A DNA stretch of 64,000 nt from NCBI GenBank assembly GCA_963082975.1, contig OY720348.1, positions 22,993,146 through 23,057,145 on the forward strand, written 5' to 3'. The position numbers and the translations under genes were made by a program. Below the pieces are notes generated by a model, which saw nothing but the letters and a program-made list of their open reading frames with translations, made no database searches and was not told where the DNA came from. Position 1 is the first letter of the stretch; every line of letters starts with the position of its first letter. Positions 30,228 to 39,729 of the stretch are shown here, one piece after another. The stretch comes from Labia minor. Its lineage: Eukaryota > Arthropoda > Insecta > Dermaptera > Spongiphoridae.

Positions 30228-30612
30228 TATCGATCTATCTATCTCTGTGGCTCTACGGAACTCGAAAGTTCTTGGCCGCAGCAAATGTTCTTGCCGAGCC
30301 ACAACCATCCAACCTCTACCCTCTCCCATCTCTCTCACATCGTTTCCCAATCGATCTCCCCTCCACACAATATATTTTTCTACATTCTTTCCTCTCCCAT
30401 TCTAGCCACGTGCCCTGCCCATCGTAGCCTTTTCGATTTTATAACCCTAATTATGTCTGAAGATGCATAGAAGTCATGCAATTCCTGGTTAAGCAGCCTC
30501 CGTCATTCCCCGGTGACCTCATCTTTGGCCAATAACTGCTGCAAAGAATCCAATTTCCAAATACTCTAAATCTACTCTCGTCCCCCGGAGTCATTGACCA
30601 TGCCGAAATTGA
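30228..30612 (-). pseudogene. RTE-type LINE 3' fragment
   Basis: The minus strand matches the C-terminal region seen at 58427-58860: frames resembling RRLRWAGHVARM and WRGDRLGNDVREMGEGR, interrupted by frame changes. The plus strand begins with a (CTAT)n run, which is the 3' tandem-repeat tail characteristic of RTE-like elements. 5'-truncated and dead. Confidence 0.7.
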
Positions 30613-31953
30613 ATTACATCATAATATTTTATTAAAACATATACGTATTATGTATATAATATATAATTACAGATTCTTTTTAATTATATTAACTTTAATT
30701 AATTACTTATGTAAAAAATTTTGCCATTCTACACGACACGTTTTGTAAATATAGTATAATTGTAAAATTTGAAGTACGATCTTCTTCCCCATATTTTATT
30801 CTATATTTCGACATATTCCTTTAAATAAATTTAAACAATAATTTGCAATAAATTATGTCTAATACATTGTCTACTAATCCTAATTAATAATCGAAACATT
30901 AATTAGATATAAAATTTTAAAAATATTGCTTTCGAAATAACTGTATGAAAATATACTATAAATTAACTGGAATTAATTGAAAATATATGAATCGATATAA
31001 TATATCGATATATATATACATATATATTGCGATAATTTTTTCAGAAGTGAATTGATGATTATTAGTACTTATATTATTAAGTAGAAATATTTATTTATTT
31101 ATTTTTTTAATTTTATTTATTATTTTGTAAATAATTATTGTTTTAAAATCATAATAAAAATACCAGAATAATAGAGAAAATTCAAAATGTTTTTTTGGAT
31201 TTTTTTTAATTGTGAGTAAAATAATATTTTCTCCTCGCCTTATTTGTTTGTTCATGGTGAAAAGATTAAATAAGGAACACAATAAATGCCTCCATATTCT
31301 CACCAATGCGACAAGCCACCATGTCGTAAATTACATTAATCTGCTGAATCGAACCGCAACTTAACAGAGTAAACCTTATTAAAACAGAACAGGTGCAATA
31401 CGAGCGAGCTTCTTTCATTATGCATGCAGAATGGATCCGCTAGATAATAAATTGCAATTTCATATATCGAATATTGACAAGGTATCAATCTTGTTGCGAA
31501 ACTGCGGGCCCTTTAAGAAAAGTCTACACAAATTCACGAGATTTTACCTCTTTTGGGGCCCGAGGACCACAACATGCTTTGCCAAGACAACATCTGGCCT
31601 CTGCTGCGGTCGCCATTGTCTCTTGCCGCGAGATTGAAACTAAATATTATTATTGCAAGAGTTAGCATGTTTCCCCTTCTGCCGGGGCACACTTGCTTAA
31701 ACTTGCTCTTCCGACTCCATTTATTTCTCTTAAATAAATACAAAATGACATTAAGGAATATTAAGTAAAAATATCTATATTTCTATAATAGTAATTCGTG
31801 ATGGACTTTGTCCTCGTGTGACGTTTCAATCTGTGAAAATATCAATGTTAAAATAGTGAAATTAAAATAATATATTTTATTTATTGTGATTATGTTAAAA
31901 TAAAATTCGATTTGATTTTCACAAAAATAATAAATACCGTGTATTGGGGTAAG
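30613..31953. other. Spacer with a GC-richer single-copy block
   Basis: The first 700 bp are AT-rich, with no element recognised. The block at about 31290-31740 has mixed composition and several overlapping 60-70 codon frames on both strands, none with a known motif. It may be a conserved non-coding or exon-containing region; I cannot decide. Confidence 0.35.
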
Positions 31954-31956
31954 TAA

Positions 31957-32495
31957 GGCCCGATTCACACACAAGTGTGGCACTGGCGTGGTTCTGGCGT
32001 GGAACAGGTTTGTTAATGTAATTGCGTTAGCTTATGACTCAATACACACAGATATGGCGTGTTGGAGGCGTGGAAAATGGCACGAAGACCACTCCACTCC
32101 GACGCCACCGGTGGCTCGTAGGGACTGGCACGCCACTTCTAGACCATTTCATTATTCATTTCAACTTTTTAATCAAATTTTATATTTTGCCAGCATTTAA
32201 TTTTAAAAACGTGTTTTTTGTGCTACTTTTTTTATGTTACTTTAAATGTTATTAATTTATTTACAAAAAAATCAAAGTAAACAAAATAAAAATAAAATAT
32301 AAAATTAGCATAACACTAAACTACTATAAAAATAATATTAAAAAATATATTATATATTAAAATCTTAACGTGAAAATCCAATTATGAGATCAAATTTTCT
32401 TAATTAAAATAATTTACTCACATAATCTTAAAAATTAACCAGAACCACGCCAGAGCCACGCCAGTGCCATACGCCACTTGTGTGTGAATTGGGCC
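31957..32495. mobile_element. PIF/Harbinger-like non-autonomous element
   Basis: TAA at 31954-31956 and 32496-32498 forms a 3-bp target duplication. Termini are inverted: GGCCCGATTCACACACAAGT on the left, and GGCCCAATTCACACACAAGT when the right end is read inward. Just inside, both ends carry repeated GGCACTGGCGTGG and TGGCGTGG motifs. TAA duplication with GGCC-type termini fits PIF/Harbinger, but no transposase is encoded, so the superfamily is an inference. The 539-bp element is structurally complete. Confidence 0.75.
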
Positions 32496-32524
32496 TAAAA
32501 ATCCCTTAATTCTAACCTAAAACA

Positions 32525-32529
32525 TGTAT

Positions 32530-32574
<45 letters not shown>

Positions 32575-32576
32575 TA
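32525..32576. repeat. (TC)n(TA)n microsatellite
   Basis: A compound dinucleotide run, CTCTCT followed by TATATA, directly upstream of a family-D repeat. Confidence 0.85.
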
Positions 32577-33049
32577 GCAAAAATTGTATATATTTGTGTA
32601 TTTTTAAAATTCACACAAAAGATAATTTTTATAAAAAAAAAATCGATCTGTATTGGTTTCAGCCTCGGGAAAAATTATCTTTGATAGTTTTTTCTTAATT
32701 TAAAATAGGAATTTTAATAATAAAAAAATGGCGCCGGACAGCGCTTCCTTAATACAAAATATTATAAATAAAATAAAATTAAAAATATTTATTTTAATAA
32801 TATTGTGTAATCAAATTACGAAATATATATTATGTTATATCCACAGGCCATACTTTTCTGTCTTTCAATGCATTAATATGTACGTTTAAGGGCTGTTTTA
32901 TGTTAATTTATGTTCTTTTGAATTATTTGAAATTGTTCCATATATTTTGTCGTTAATTTATTTTTATTAATAATCTTAATCTTAAATATCCATAGTTCAT
33001 AAGGAATAATTTTTTTAAAGTATCGAGCGGCGGTTCGGTGAACCAGGTA
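32577..33049 (+). mobile_element. HINE-like repeat, family D copy 2
   Basis: Begins GCAAAAATTGTATATAT like the copy at 48112, carries ATTGGTTTCAGCCTCGGGAA and GAATTATTTGAAATTGTT (also in family A), and ends with the hairpin GGTTC-GGT-GAACC (about 33034-33046) followed by AGGTA. Non-coding. Confidence 0.6.
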
Positions 33050-33074
33050 CTATATATATAATTATATATATATA

Positions 33075-33215
33075 CTAGCTCCTCAGACCGGCTTCGGAGC
33101 ACTTCGCACCAAATAGGGGTCCTCTGCATCCCCGAAGTAATACATAGTAATTGGTTCAAAGTCTGTAGATTTTCATTTATTTGATTTCAATCAAAATATT
33201 ACAACATTCATTTTC
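33075..33215 (-). mobile_element. Helitron 3' end, minus strand
   Basis: Reading the minus strand towards 33075, a GC-rich segment with a CCGAAGCCGG-type hairpin precedes GAGGAG and the terminal CTAG (33075-33078), next to a TA tract. CTRR termini with an upstream hairpin are the canonical Helitron 3' signature. The internal sequence matches the complete copy at 34613-34929 (TACTATGTA, then a GGGG/CCCC block). The 5' limit is uncertain. Confidence 0.6.
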
Positions 33216-33891
33216 TTTTGGTGTTCTTATTTAATATTTAATTTAATCAGTAAATTAATTAAATATTTTAATCTTATATGTTATAATGGATTATAATATT
33301 TCTTAATATTTATTTTGATATTGTTTTTTATTATCATTTATCGAGTTATTTTTATTATAATGAAATTTAGAAAAATCTAAAAAATTTATATTTGAGACAT
33401 TTTACACAATTGGTATATATAAATATTGAATGTTTTTAGTGAGAATAGCTTTGAAAATTAGTGTATAGACAAATTTAAAATAGAGATTATACGAATATAC
33501 GATTAGTGTATATATTATTAAAATGAGTATTTTGATTATAAATTTATCAATATCTAACTAATATTCTAAATATTCTCAAATAATATCTATATTTTAATAA
33601 TTATAATTAAATATACAAATTTTAAAGTAAAAAGTAAGAAAATAATGATATTAATTAAACTACTTTTATGCAATCGTTTATAATCCTAATTAAACTATTT
33701 ATTCTAACATAAAATTTTATATAGATTATCAAAATGACAAATAAACAAATATTTTATCTAAAGGCCAAAATATATAAATAATCAAAACAAAATTTTAATA
33801 TAAATGCAATTCTCCTCATTTATGTTCTTTGCGTTATTTCATGAAATCTATAAAACAATAATTTTGTGTATTAATTTATAACATATCTATA
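33216..33891. other. AT-rich spacer, nothing identified
   Basis: Very AT-rich with no coding potential. It may include the internal part of the minus-strand Helitron at 33075, whose 5' end I could not find. Confidence 0.35.
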
Positions 33892-34220
33892 TCTATATAT
33901 ATAAAAAAAGGTTTTTGTCTGCACATTGCTCAGAATTTAAAATTTTTTGCATATCTTCGCGTTTCATGACCTCTAGAATCCAAAAGTGACTTTAGAATTT
34001 TTCATGTCTGTCTGTCTGTCTGTCTGTCCGGAAAATTACTATTTTATAGACTCAGAATTGGCTGAACCGATTTCTTTGAAATTACATCACAATATTCTTA
34101 TATACCCCTAGAGTAACATAGGCTATAAATTTTATTAATATTTAATCAATAACCGCAGAAATTAATTTTTTAAAGTTTATATAATTCTCCGTGTTGTTCA
34201 TTCAAGAGCCTGGCGTGGCC
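33892..34220 (+). mobile_element. Helitron 5' fragment
   Basis: Starts TCTATATATATAAAAAAAGG, as the complete element at 34613 does, and continues with TTTTTGTCTGCACATTGCTC and a (CTGT)n run at about 34008-34030, then GGCTGAACCGATTT. It has no CTAG terminus before similarity fades, so the 3' end is missing or diverged. Confidence 0.6.
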
Positions 34221-34612
34221 CACTGTCCCTAGCGGAATCATTTCAAACAATGAATTATCATAGCGATTCCCAATTAAAGAATTATTATAATATTTCACTT
34301 TTTATTTTAAATTCTAATATTCAAATATCAATGCATTTAAATCATTTATTCTAAAAGTTCTCATTTTAATTAATTTAATAAAATATTTATTCGATCATAT
34401 TTTTATCATAAATTATTTTTTATTTAATTGAATATTTCTTCTTTTCTATAATATATATAATATAATAATATATAAATTTTATCATTGAATAATAAAAAAA
34501 ATATTATTTAGTATTTTATGAAGTGAAAATATATAAAAATTAAAATATGATGATATAAAGTTATTTTAAATTTTTGACATTTTTAAATTGGGTATATTTT
34601 TTATTATTATTA

Positions 34613-34929
34613 TCTATATATATAAAAAAAGGTTTTTGTCTGCACATTGCTCAGAATTTAAAATTTTTTGCAGACCTTTCATGATCTTTGGAAGCCAAAG
34701 TGAGTTTAGAATTTTTTATATTTGTCTGTCTGACCGAAAAATTTTGACGTTAATTATATCACAGTATTCTTACATATCTCTATGAATGTTTTATGTAATA
34801 TACTGATTGAAACAAAATGGATGAAAACCTTTTACTACTGTCAAGCAAATACTATGTACCACTCGGGGGTACAGGGGGTGGAGCCCCCGTCTAGGTGTGA
34901 AGAGCGCCGAAGGCGCTCTGAGCAGCTAG
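34613..34929 (+). mobile_element. Canonical non-autonomous Helitron (complete, 317 bp)
   Basis: 5' TC (34613) followed by TATATATATAAAAAAAGG. The 3' hairpin is AGAGCGCC-GAA-GGCGCTCT (34901-34919), six bases before the terminal CTAG (34926-34929). It is inserted between A (34612) and T (34930), as Helitrons do. No Rep/Hel protein is encoded. Confidence 0.85.
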
Positions 34930-34984
34930 TATATATATATTATTAATAAGTAAAAAAAATCTATATCTAATTCAAATTATTGTA

Positions 34985-35230
34985 ATTTTCAACGTAATCT
35001 CCTTTAAGCTCTATACACTTCGTCCAACGTTTTTTTGGTTTGGTTTGGAAATAAGAAATAGTCACTCGGGGCTAAATCCGGACAATATGGCGGTTGAGAG
35101 AGTAATTCGTATCCAAATTCATGGATTTTCATTGAAATTCACTTTTTTCTATTTTCTTCTCAAACCACGAGGTAGTCTGTTATTAATGGATGTCAAAAAA
35201 AAAAAAAAAAAAGCAAAATGTGCAGCATCG
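34985..35230 (-). mobile_element. Mariner remnant
   Basis: The minus strand keeps a C-terminal WTKCIELKGDYVE motif (about 34990-35035) and QPPYCPDLAPSD (about 35060-35100), the counterpart of HPPYSPDLAPSD in the element at 1778-2295. A poly-A run at 35196-35212 interrupts it. No clear terminal repeats remain. Confidence 0.7.
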
Positions 35231-35393
35231 TACACGTGGCGGAAGTGAAACTTCTTACAATCTAGAGAATAAGATAAATTTTAGTTGAGAGTGTGAGTGA
35301 GAGAGAAATAGAGAAAAATAAAGGGATCATTTCGAAAGACATATAACAGTATAAAATTTTCGTAACAAATATTCGCTTTATTATTATTATTAT

Positions 35394-35963
35394 CTACTCT
35401 ATCATCATATCTACATTGCCTGTACTATTGTCGGTTGGTGCTTCAATTGGTAATACTGATATTAATGGCTTGTGATAACTAAAATAAGATATATATGTTC
35501 GTGATTCGACATTTTCTATATAACGTGTAAAAACAGCATCTATTGTAGTTCCAGATTTTGTTGTTGATTCCTTGGGATCGTTATTTATAAGCAGACCAAA
35601 TGTTTCTTGAAGAAAGTTGATCAACGGCAACGAATCATCAGATCCAAAATTTACATTAAAATCTCCCCCGAGAATTAGAGGGATTTTATCTTCGCCTCGT
35701 TCAAGTGCATTAGCACCTGTGTGGCTATAAACCAGTAGTGAACGGTGTATGAAATAAATAATATCGTCTAAATTTTGGTCGTTATTTTTTTTCGGCATAG
35801 TGAAATCTGTGGAGTAGAGAAAAGCAGTTTTAAATGCAATAATAATTTTAAATCGATTTAGTAGTGTTAAAGTAATGTTGAGATTCGGATAAATAACGTG
35901 AATGGTCATCGACGCACATAACTGTATGTGTTGGCGTGTGAATCGCCGACCATGTTCACACAC
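35394..35963 (-). CDS. Endonuclease/exonuclease-fold fragment, possibly Helentron EN domain
   Basis: The 189-codon frame has its recognisable part from about residue 65: NLDDIIYFIHRSLLVYSHTG, then IPLILGGDFNVNF (about 93-105; GDFN is the conserved metal/phosphate-binding core of the endonuclease/exonuclease/phosphatase fold), KSGTTIDAVFTRY (the TxID segment), and SYFSYHKPLISVLP, whose His aligns with the catalytic His of the fold. This pattern resembles the C-terminal endonuclease of arthropod Helentron-type proteins; a LINE endonuclease is less likely because the spacing differs. The N-terminal 60 residues look unrelated and may not be coding. A reverse AATAAA (35377-35382) follows the stop. 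No Rep or helicase is visible, so at most a remnant or exon. Confidence 0.5.
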   Translation of the reverse strand: MCEHGRRFTRQHIQLCASMTIHVIYPNLNITLTLLNRFKIIIAFKTAFLYSTDFTMPKKNNDQNLDDIIYFIHRSLLVYSHTGANALERGEDKIPLILGGDFNVNFGSDDSLPLINFLQETFGLLINNDPKESTTKSGTTIDAVFTRYIENVESRTYISYFSYHKPLISVLPIEAPTDNSTGNVDMMIE

Positions 35964-36045
35964 ACAATTACATGCGTCGGTATGCGTGCACGCTGTATAT
36001 TTGACTTGAGAATTTTAATTATTTCACGATATATATATATATATA

Positions 36046-36299
36046 TGACGGCGTAAGGCTTTAAAAGGCACAGCTTACGCCATCTTACGTAGAACGAAGC
36101 AACTTGGTCGCTTGGCGGAGCAGGGAGTGAATGCTTGGGTACGCCGGTGGCACAGGCCACTTGAGAACGAGAGACTGCGAGAGAAGGACGTGTGCACTTC
36201 GAGACTCCCTGAACTGCTTATTGTTCTACAAATTCATATCCATCTACACACACACATATACACATGGCCGATCCTGAACAGTCCACCTCAAATTCTACA
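36046..36299 (+). repeat. Gypsy 5' LTR
   Basis: Begins TGACGGCG and ends TTCTACA, identical over 254 bp to 41418-41671. GGCGTAAG (36050-36057) and CTTACGCC (36074-36081) form an inverted repeat around TTTAAAAGG, a TATA-like box. The LTR contains the ATG and first 12 codons of the gag-pol frame (36264-36299). No AATAAA is seen. Confidence 0.9.
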
Positions 36300-38630
36300 T
36301 CAGAAGTGGGATCCCATGCCCCTTCAGAAGAAAATAGCACTTCTAAACTATTGAATAGCATGCAAGAGCTATTTAACCGCATGCTAACGACGCCACAGCC
36401 CCCGATCGTAGCCACGACGGCTCAGTCGACTACTGAGCTCTTAGAATTCAACCCTGATGATCCCGATGCAGATATTGAAGGTTGGTGCAATATAACGGAG
36501 TTGATTATCAATACTAAGCATATTGAAGGTGTCGATCTGCTGCTAGCCCTTACGAGTGCTCTGAAGGGACGCGCCGCTTCATGTTTGACTAAAATAAACA
36601 TGAATGGGCTCTCTTGGAGCACAATTAAGGAAAATTTGATCGCTAAATTTTGTAGGCCTAAATTATATCAAGATCATTTTTTTGACATAATTCAGTTTCG
36701 AATCGGAGCTAAGGAAACGGCTCCAGAAGCAGGCTTACGCTTATGGAATCTAATCGAAAGCGTACCAAAGGTAGAAATGCCAGAGGACGCTATAACAGGG
36801 TTTGCCATAGCTATTTTATGCCAAAAAGACAGCGGTTTACGTCGAGAGCTTAATGCTCATTCGATAACCACCAAAACGCATCTTTTAAGAATTCTAAGCG
36901 GTATTTCTCTAAAAAGACCATTGGAAGACTTAGAAAATCAACAATACACCAAGCGACCTCGACTATCAGTCGAGAAGTTTTCTGGTAAATGTCACGGGTG
37001 CGGGATATCCGGACATCGAATTTCAGAATGCAGAAAACGTTTGCGAGGTGAACTCTCTTCAACATCTAGACGCTCAGACACTCAGACTTCATTACGAGCC
37101 TCCGCGGAGGCTTTGACTATATCCTGCTATTCCTGTGGCAAGGTAGGACACGTGGCATCTAGATGTCCAGAAAGAAAAGGTGAAGGTGGAGCCTTTTCAA
37201 CGAAAGAGGTCAATCTCTGCGAGCAACGCCTGTCGAGGGGTACCCTGAGAACGTCATCTGGTGAGTCACTCAATTTTTTATTCGATAGTGGATCTTCCTG
37301 CTCTCTAATAAAGGAAAGCATTATTAGTAAATTTCCAGGTACTGTTAATAATAATATTGTTTACCTTACTGGTGTTGGGGGTGACGAAATTAAATGTATG
37401 TCTCAATTATCAAGCGAGGTATTTATTAATGATATTTCACAAAAATTAACATTCCACATAGTGCCAGACTTTTGTATTACCGATCAAATTATAATAGGTA
37501 GAGACATTTTAGAAAATGGGGTGAGTGTCGAAATTAATAATGATAATTTGACATTTTATTGCGAAAAACAAAATAATCTCTGTGATGCCAGAACTACTAA
37601 ACTAGATATCACTCTGATTGATACGGATCTGACCGGTAACGACAGAGAAGCACTAGTTAAACTATTGAGTCAATATCTTGATTGCTTCATAGAAGGTATA
37701 CCTCATAAGCGTGTAAAAACAGGAGAATTAGAAATTAAATTAGTTGACCCTTTTAAAACCGTACAAAGACACCCCTATAGGTTAGCACCCATAGAAAAGC
37801 AAATTGTTAGAGAAAAGATTCAAGAACTTCTTGATGCAGGTGTAATTCGTGAGAGTTCATCACCATTTGCGAGCCCCATCCTTCTAGTAAAAAAGAAGGA
37901 TAACACTGATAGAATGTGTGTCGATTACCGGGAGCTCAACTCCAACACACGACCCGAACACTACCCACTTCCTCGAATCGAAGAACAAATAGACCATCTT
38001 AGTGGCGCTCAATTTTTCTCATCATTAGACATGGCGTCAGGGTTTCATCAAATTCCAATTCATCCAGAATCGGTAGAAAAGACCGCATTTGTAACACCCG
38101 AGGGACAATATGAATATCTCGCAATGCCCTTTGGGTTACGTAATGCCCCCTCCGTCTATCAGCGATGTATCACTAAGGCGGTGCACCATTTAACAGATAA
38201 ACCTCTGATATACATGGACGATGTTTTAAGTTATTCCTGCGACGTAACTGTTGGTTTGAAGCGTCTCGATGAAGTATTACGTGCCCTTTCTACTGCCGGA
38301 TTTTCATTCAACCTTAAAAAATGTAAGTTTATGAAAAATAGAATTGACTTTTTAGGTTACTCACTTCATAATGGTGAAGTGAGGCCGAATACTCGGAAAA
38401 TACAGTCTTTAGTTGACTCCCCCGAACCTAAAACAGCAACACAAGTTCGCCAATTCTTAGGCCTCGCATCATATTTTCGAAAGTTTATTCCCCGTTTCAC
38501 CAACCTTGTCGGTCCCTTATATTCTCTAACGAAATTCAAAGGCTCTATTAAATGGGAAGAAAGACACGAAAACGTCCGTAGAAACATCCTAAAAAATACT
38601 TACTTCCGAACCTGTATTGACCATCTTTAA
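36264..38630 (+). CDS. Gypsy gag-pol part 1: gag, protease, reverse transcriptase
   Basis: 788 codons from an ATG lying inside the LTR. Gag-like region 1-230; two CCHC zinc knuckles, CHGCGISGHRISEC (243-256) and CYSCGKVGHVASRC (288-301), which bind genomic RNA; aspartic protease FLFDSGSSCSLI (DSG at 341-343) with a later IIGRDIL; reverse transcriptase from about 490, with LVKKKD, VDYRELN, SLDMASGF (catalytic Asp 589), MPFGLRNAP and YMDD (650-653), then the FLGLASYFRKFI connection region. Gag and pol share one frame with no stop or shift between them. The last 10-15 residues come from the wrong frame: a one-base change near an A6 run at about 38590 moves the real continuation into the frame that opens at 38617. 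Confidence 0.92.
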   Translation: MADPEQSTSNSTSEVGSHAPSEENSTSKLLNSMQELFNRMLTTPQPPIVATTAQSTTELLEFNPDDPDADIEGWCNITELIINTKHIEGVDLLLALTSALKGRAASCLTKINMNGLSWSTIKENLIAKFCRPKLYQDHFFDIIQFRIGAKETAPEAGLRLWNLIESVPKVEMPEDAITGFAIAILCQKDSGLRRELNAHSITTKTHLLRILSGISLKRPLEDLENQQYTKRPRLSVEKFSGKCHGCGISGHRISECRKRLRGELSSTSRRSDTQTSLRASAEALTISCYSCGKVGHVASRCPERKGEGGAFSTKEVNLCEQRLSRGTLRTSSGESLNFLFDSGSSCSLIKESIISKFPGTVNNNIVYLTGVGGDEIKCMSQLSSEVFINDISQKLTFHIVPDFCITDQIIIGRDILENGVSVEINNDNLTFYCEKQNNLCDARTTKLDITLIDTDLTGNDREALVKLLSQYLDCFIEGIPHKRVKTGELEIKLVDPFKTVQRHPYRLAPIEKQIVREKIQELLDAGVIRESSSPFASPILLVKKKDNTDRMCVDYRELNSNTRPEHYPLPRIEEQIDHLSGAQFFSSLDMASGFHQIPIHPESVEKTAFVTPEGQYEYLAMPFGLRNAPSVYQRCITKAVHHLTDKPLIYMDDVLSYSCDVTVGLKRLDEVLRALSTAGFSFNLKKCKFMKNRIDFLGYSLHNGEVRPNTRKIQSLVDSPEPKTATQVRQFLGLASYFRKFIPRFTNLVGPLYSLTKFKGSIKWEERHENVRRNILKNTYFRTCIDHL

Positions 38631-39729
38631 CCCGATTTTACCCGTTGAATTGCATTGCGACGCGTGCTCTGATGGATATGGAGGGATTCTCATACAAAGA
38701 AAAAACGATCTTCCCCATGTCATAGAATACTTTAGTAAACGAACATCTGAGGTTGAGTCGCGTTACCATTCATACGAGTTGGAAACACTTGCAGTGGTGC
38801 GAGCGGTAGAACATTTCCGACATTATCTATATGGCCGGCATTTTAAGGTATTTACTGACTGTAATTCTCTTAAAGCATCTAAGTCAAAAACCGACCTAAC
38901 TCCACGTGTCCATCGCTGGTGGGCATTCCTACAGGCTTACGATTTTGATATCATATATCGCGAAGGTCGTCGAATGGAACACGCAGATTATCTGTCTAGA
39001 AATCCCTTGTCGAACCTACTTAATCCAGTCTCTGTAGGTCACTCCTCGACGACACCCGTAATCAAAGAGATTCAACTCGTAGAATTGCATCAAGATTGGC
39101 TTTCAATTGAACAGAAACGTGATACCGAGATCCAAGACCTAATTGAGAAGCATAATAATAATGAATTTCCTGACACTGTTGGTCAAACTTATGATGTTAG
39201 GGATGGTAACCTTTATAGGAAAGTGGAAAGAAATAAGATTACCTCATGGCTTCCAGTAGTACCTCGCTCTCTAATCTGGACATTGATCAGTCATGTTCAT
39301 AATGAGTTGCAACATTTGGGTAGTGAGAAAACCTTAGATAAATTGTATGAACAGTATTGGTTTCCCCAGATGTCAAAGTGTGTAAAGAAATTTATTGACT
39401 CCTGTATCGTCTGCAAGGTTTCCAAAGGTCACTCAGGTGCTCAGCCAGTGCAACTGCACCCTATTCCAAAAGTGTCAGTACCTTGGCACACAATTCATAT
39501 AGACTTCACAGGAAGATTAAGTGGAAAAAGCGATCGTAAAGAATACTGTTCAGTAGTAATTGACGCGTTCACCAAATACATACTGTTAGAACATTCTTCT
39601 TCAATTGATTCAGCTAGCGCGGTCAGAGCTCTCAAAAAGGTTGTTTGCCTTTTTGGATCTCCCAAGCGCATTATCTCCGATCAGGGAAGGTGTTACATCA
39701 GCCAAGAATTTAAAAAAATTTTGCACTGA
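38617..39729 (+). CDS. Gypsy pol part 2: RNase H and integrase N-terminal/core
   Basis: Continues pol after the first frame change; it has no natural start of its own. RNase H: Asp in CDACSDGYGG (about 15), Glu in YELETLAV, Asp in FTDCNSLK (about 81). Integrase: H2C2 zinc domain HVHNELQHLG with CIVC (His 228 and 233, Cys 263 and 266), then core Asp in IHIDFTG (296) and SDQGRCY (355). The frame leaves pol at an A7 run near 39712-39720 and stops at 39729; the catalytic Glu is in the next frame. Confidence 0.9.
   Translation: MTIFNPILPVELHCDACSDGYGGILIQRKNDLPHVIEYFSKRTSEVESRYHSYELETLAVVRAVEHFRHYLYGRHFKVFTDCNSLKASKSKTDLTPRVHRWWAFLQAYDFDIIYREGRRMEHADYLSRNPLSNLLNPVSVGHSSTTPVIKEIQLVELHQDWLSIEQKRDTEIQDLIEKHNNNEFPDTVGQTYDVRDGNLYRKVERNKITSWLPVVPRSLIWTLISHVHNELQHLGSEKTLDKLYEQYWFPQMSKCVKKFIDSCIVCKVSKGHSGAQPVQLHPIPKVSVPWHTIHIDFTGRLSGKSDRKEYCSVVIDAFTKYILLEHSSSIDSASAVRALKKVVCLFGSPKRIISDQGRCYISQEFKKILH

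Noticed and set aside
30146..30470. Overlapping 83-93 codon frames
   Set aside because: They are antisense to the RTE LINE fragment.
31431..31768. Several 63-71 codon frames in the GC-richer block
   Set aside because: They overlap on both strands with no known motif or start context; too weak to call genes.
36300..36320. TGGGATCCC after the 5' LTR as a primer-binding site
   Set aside because: It is offset from the LTR edge and I cannot match it to a tRNA 3' end with confidence.
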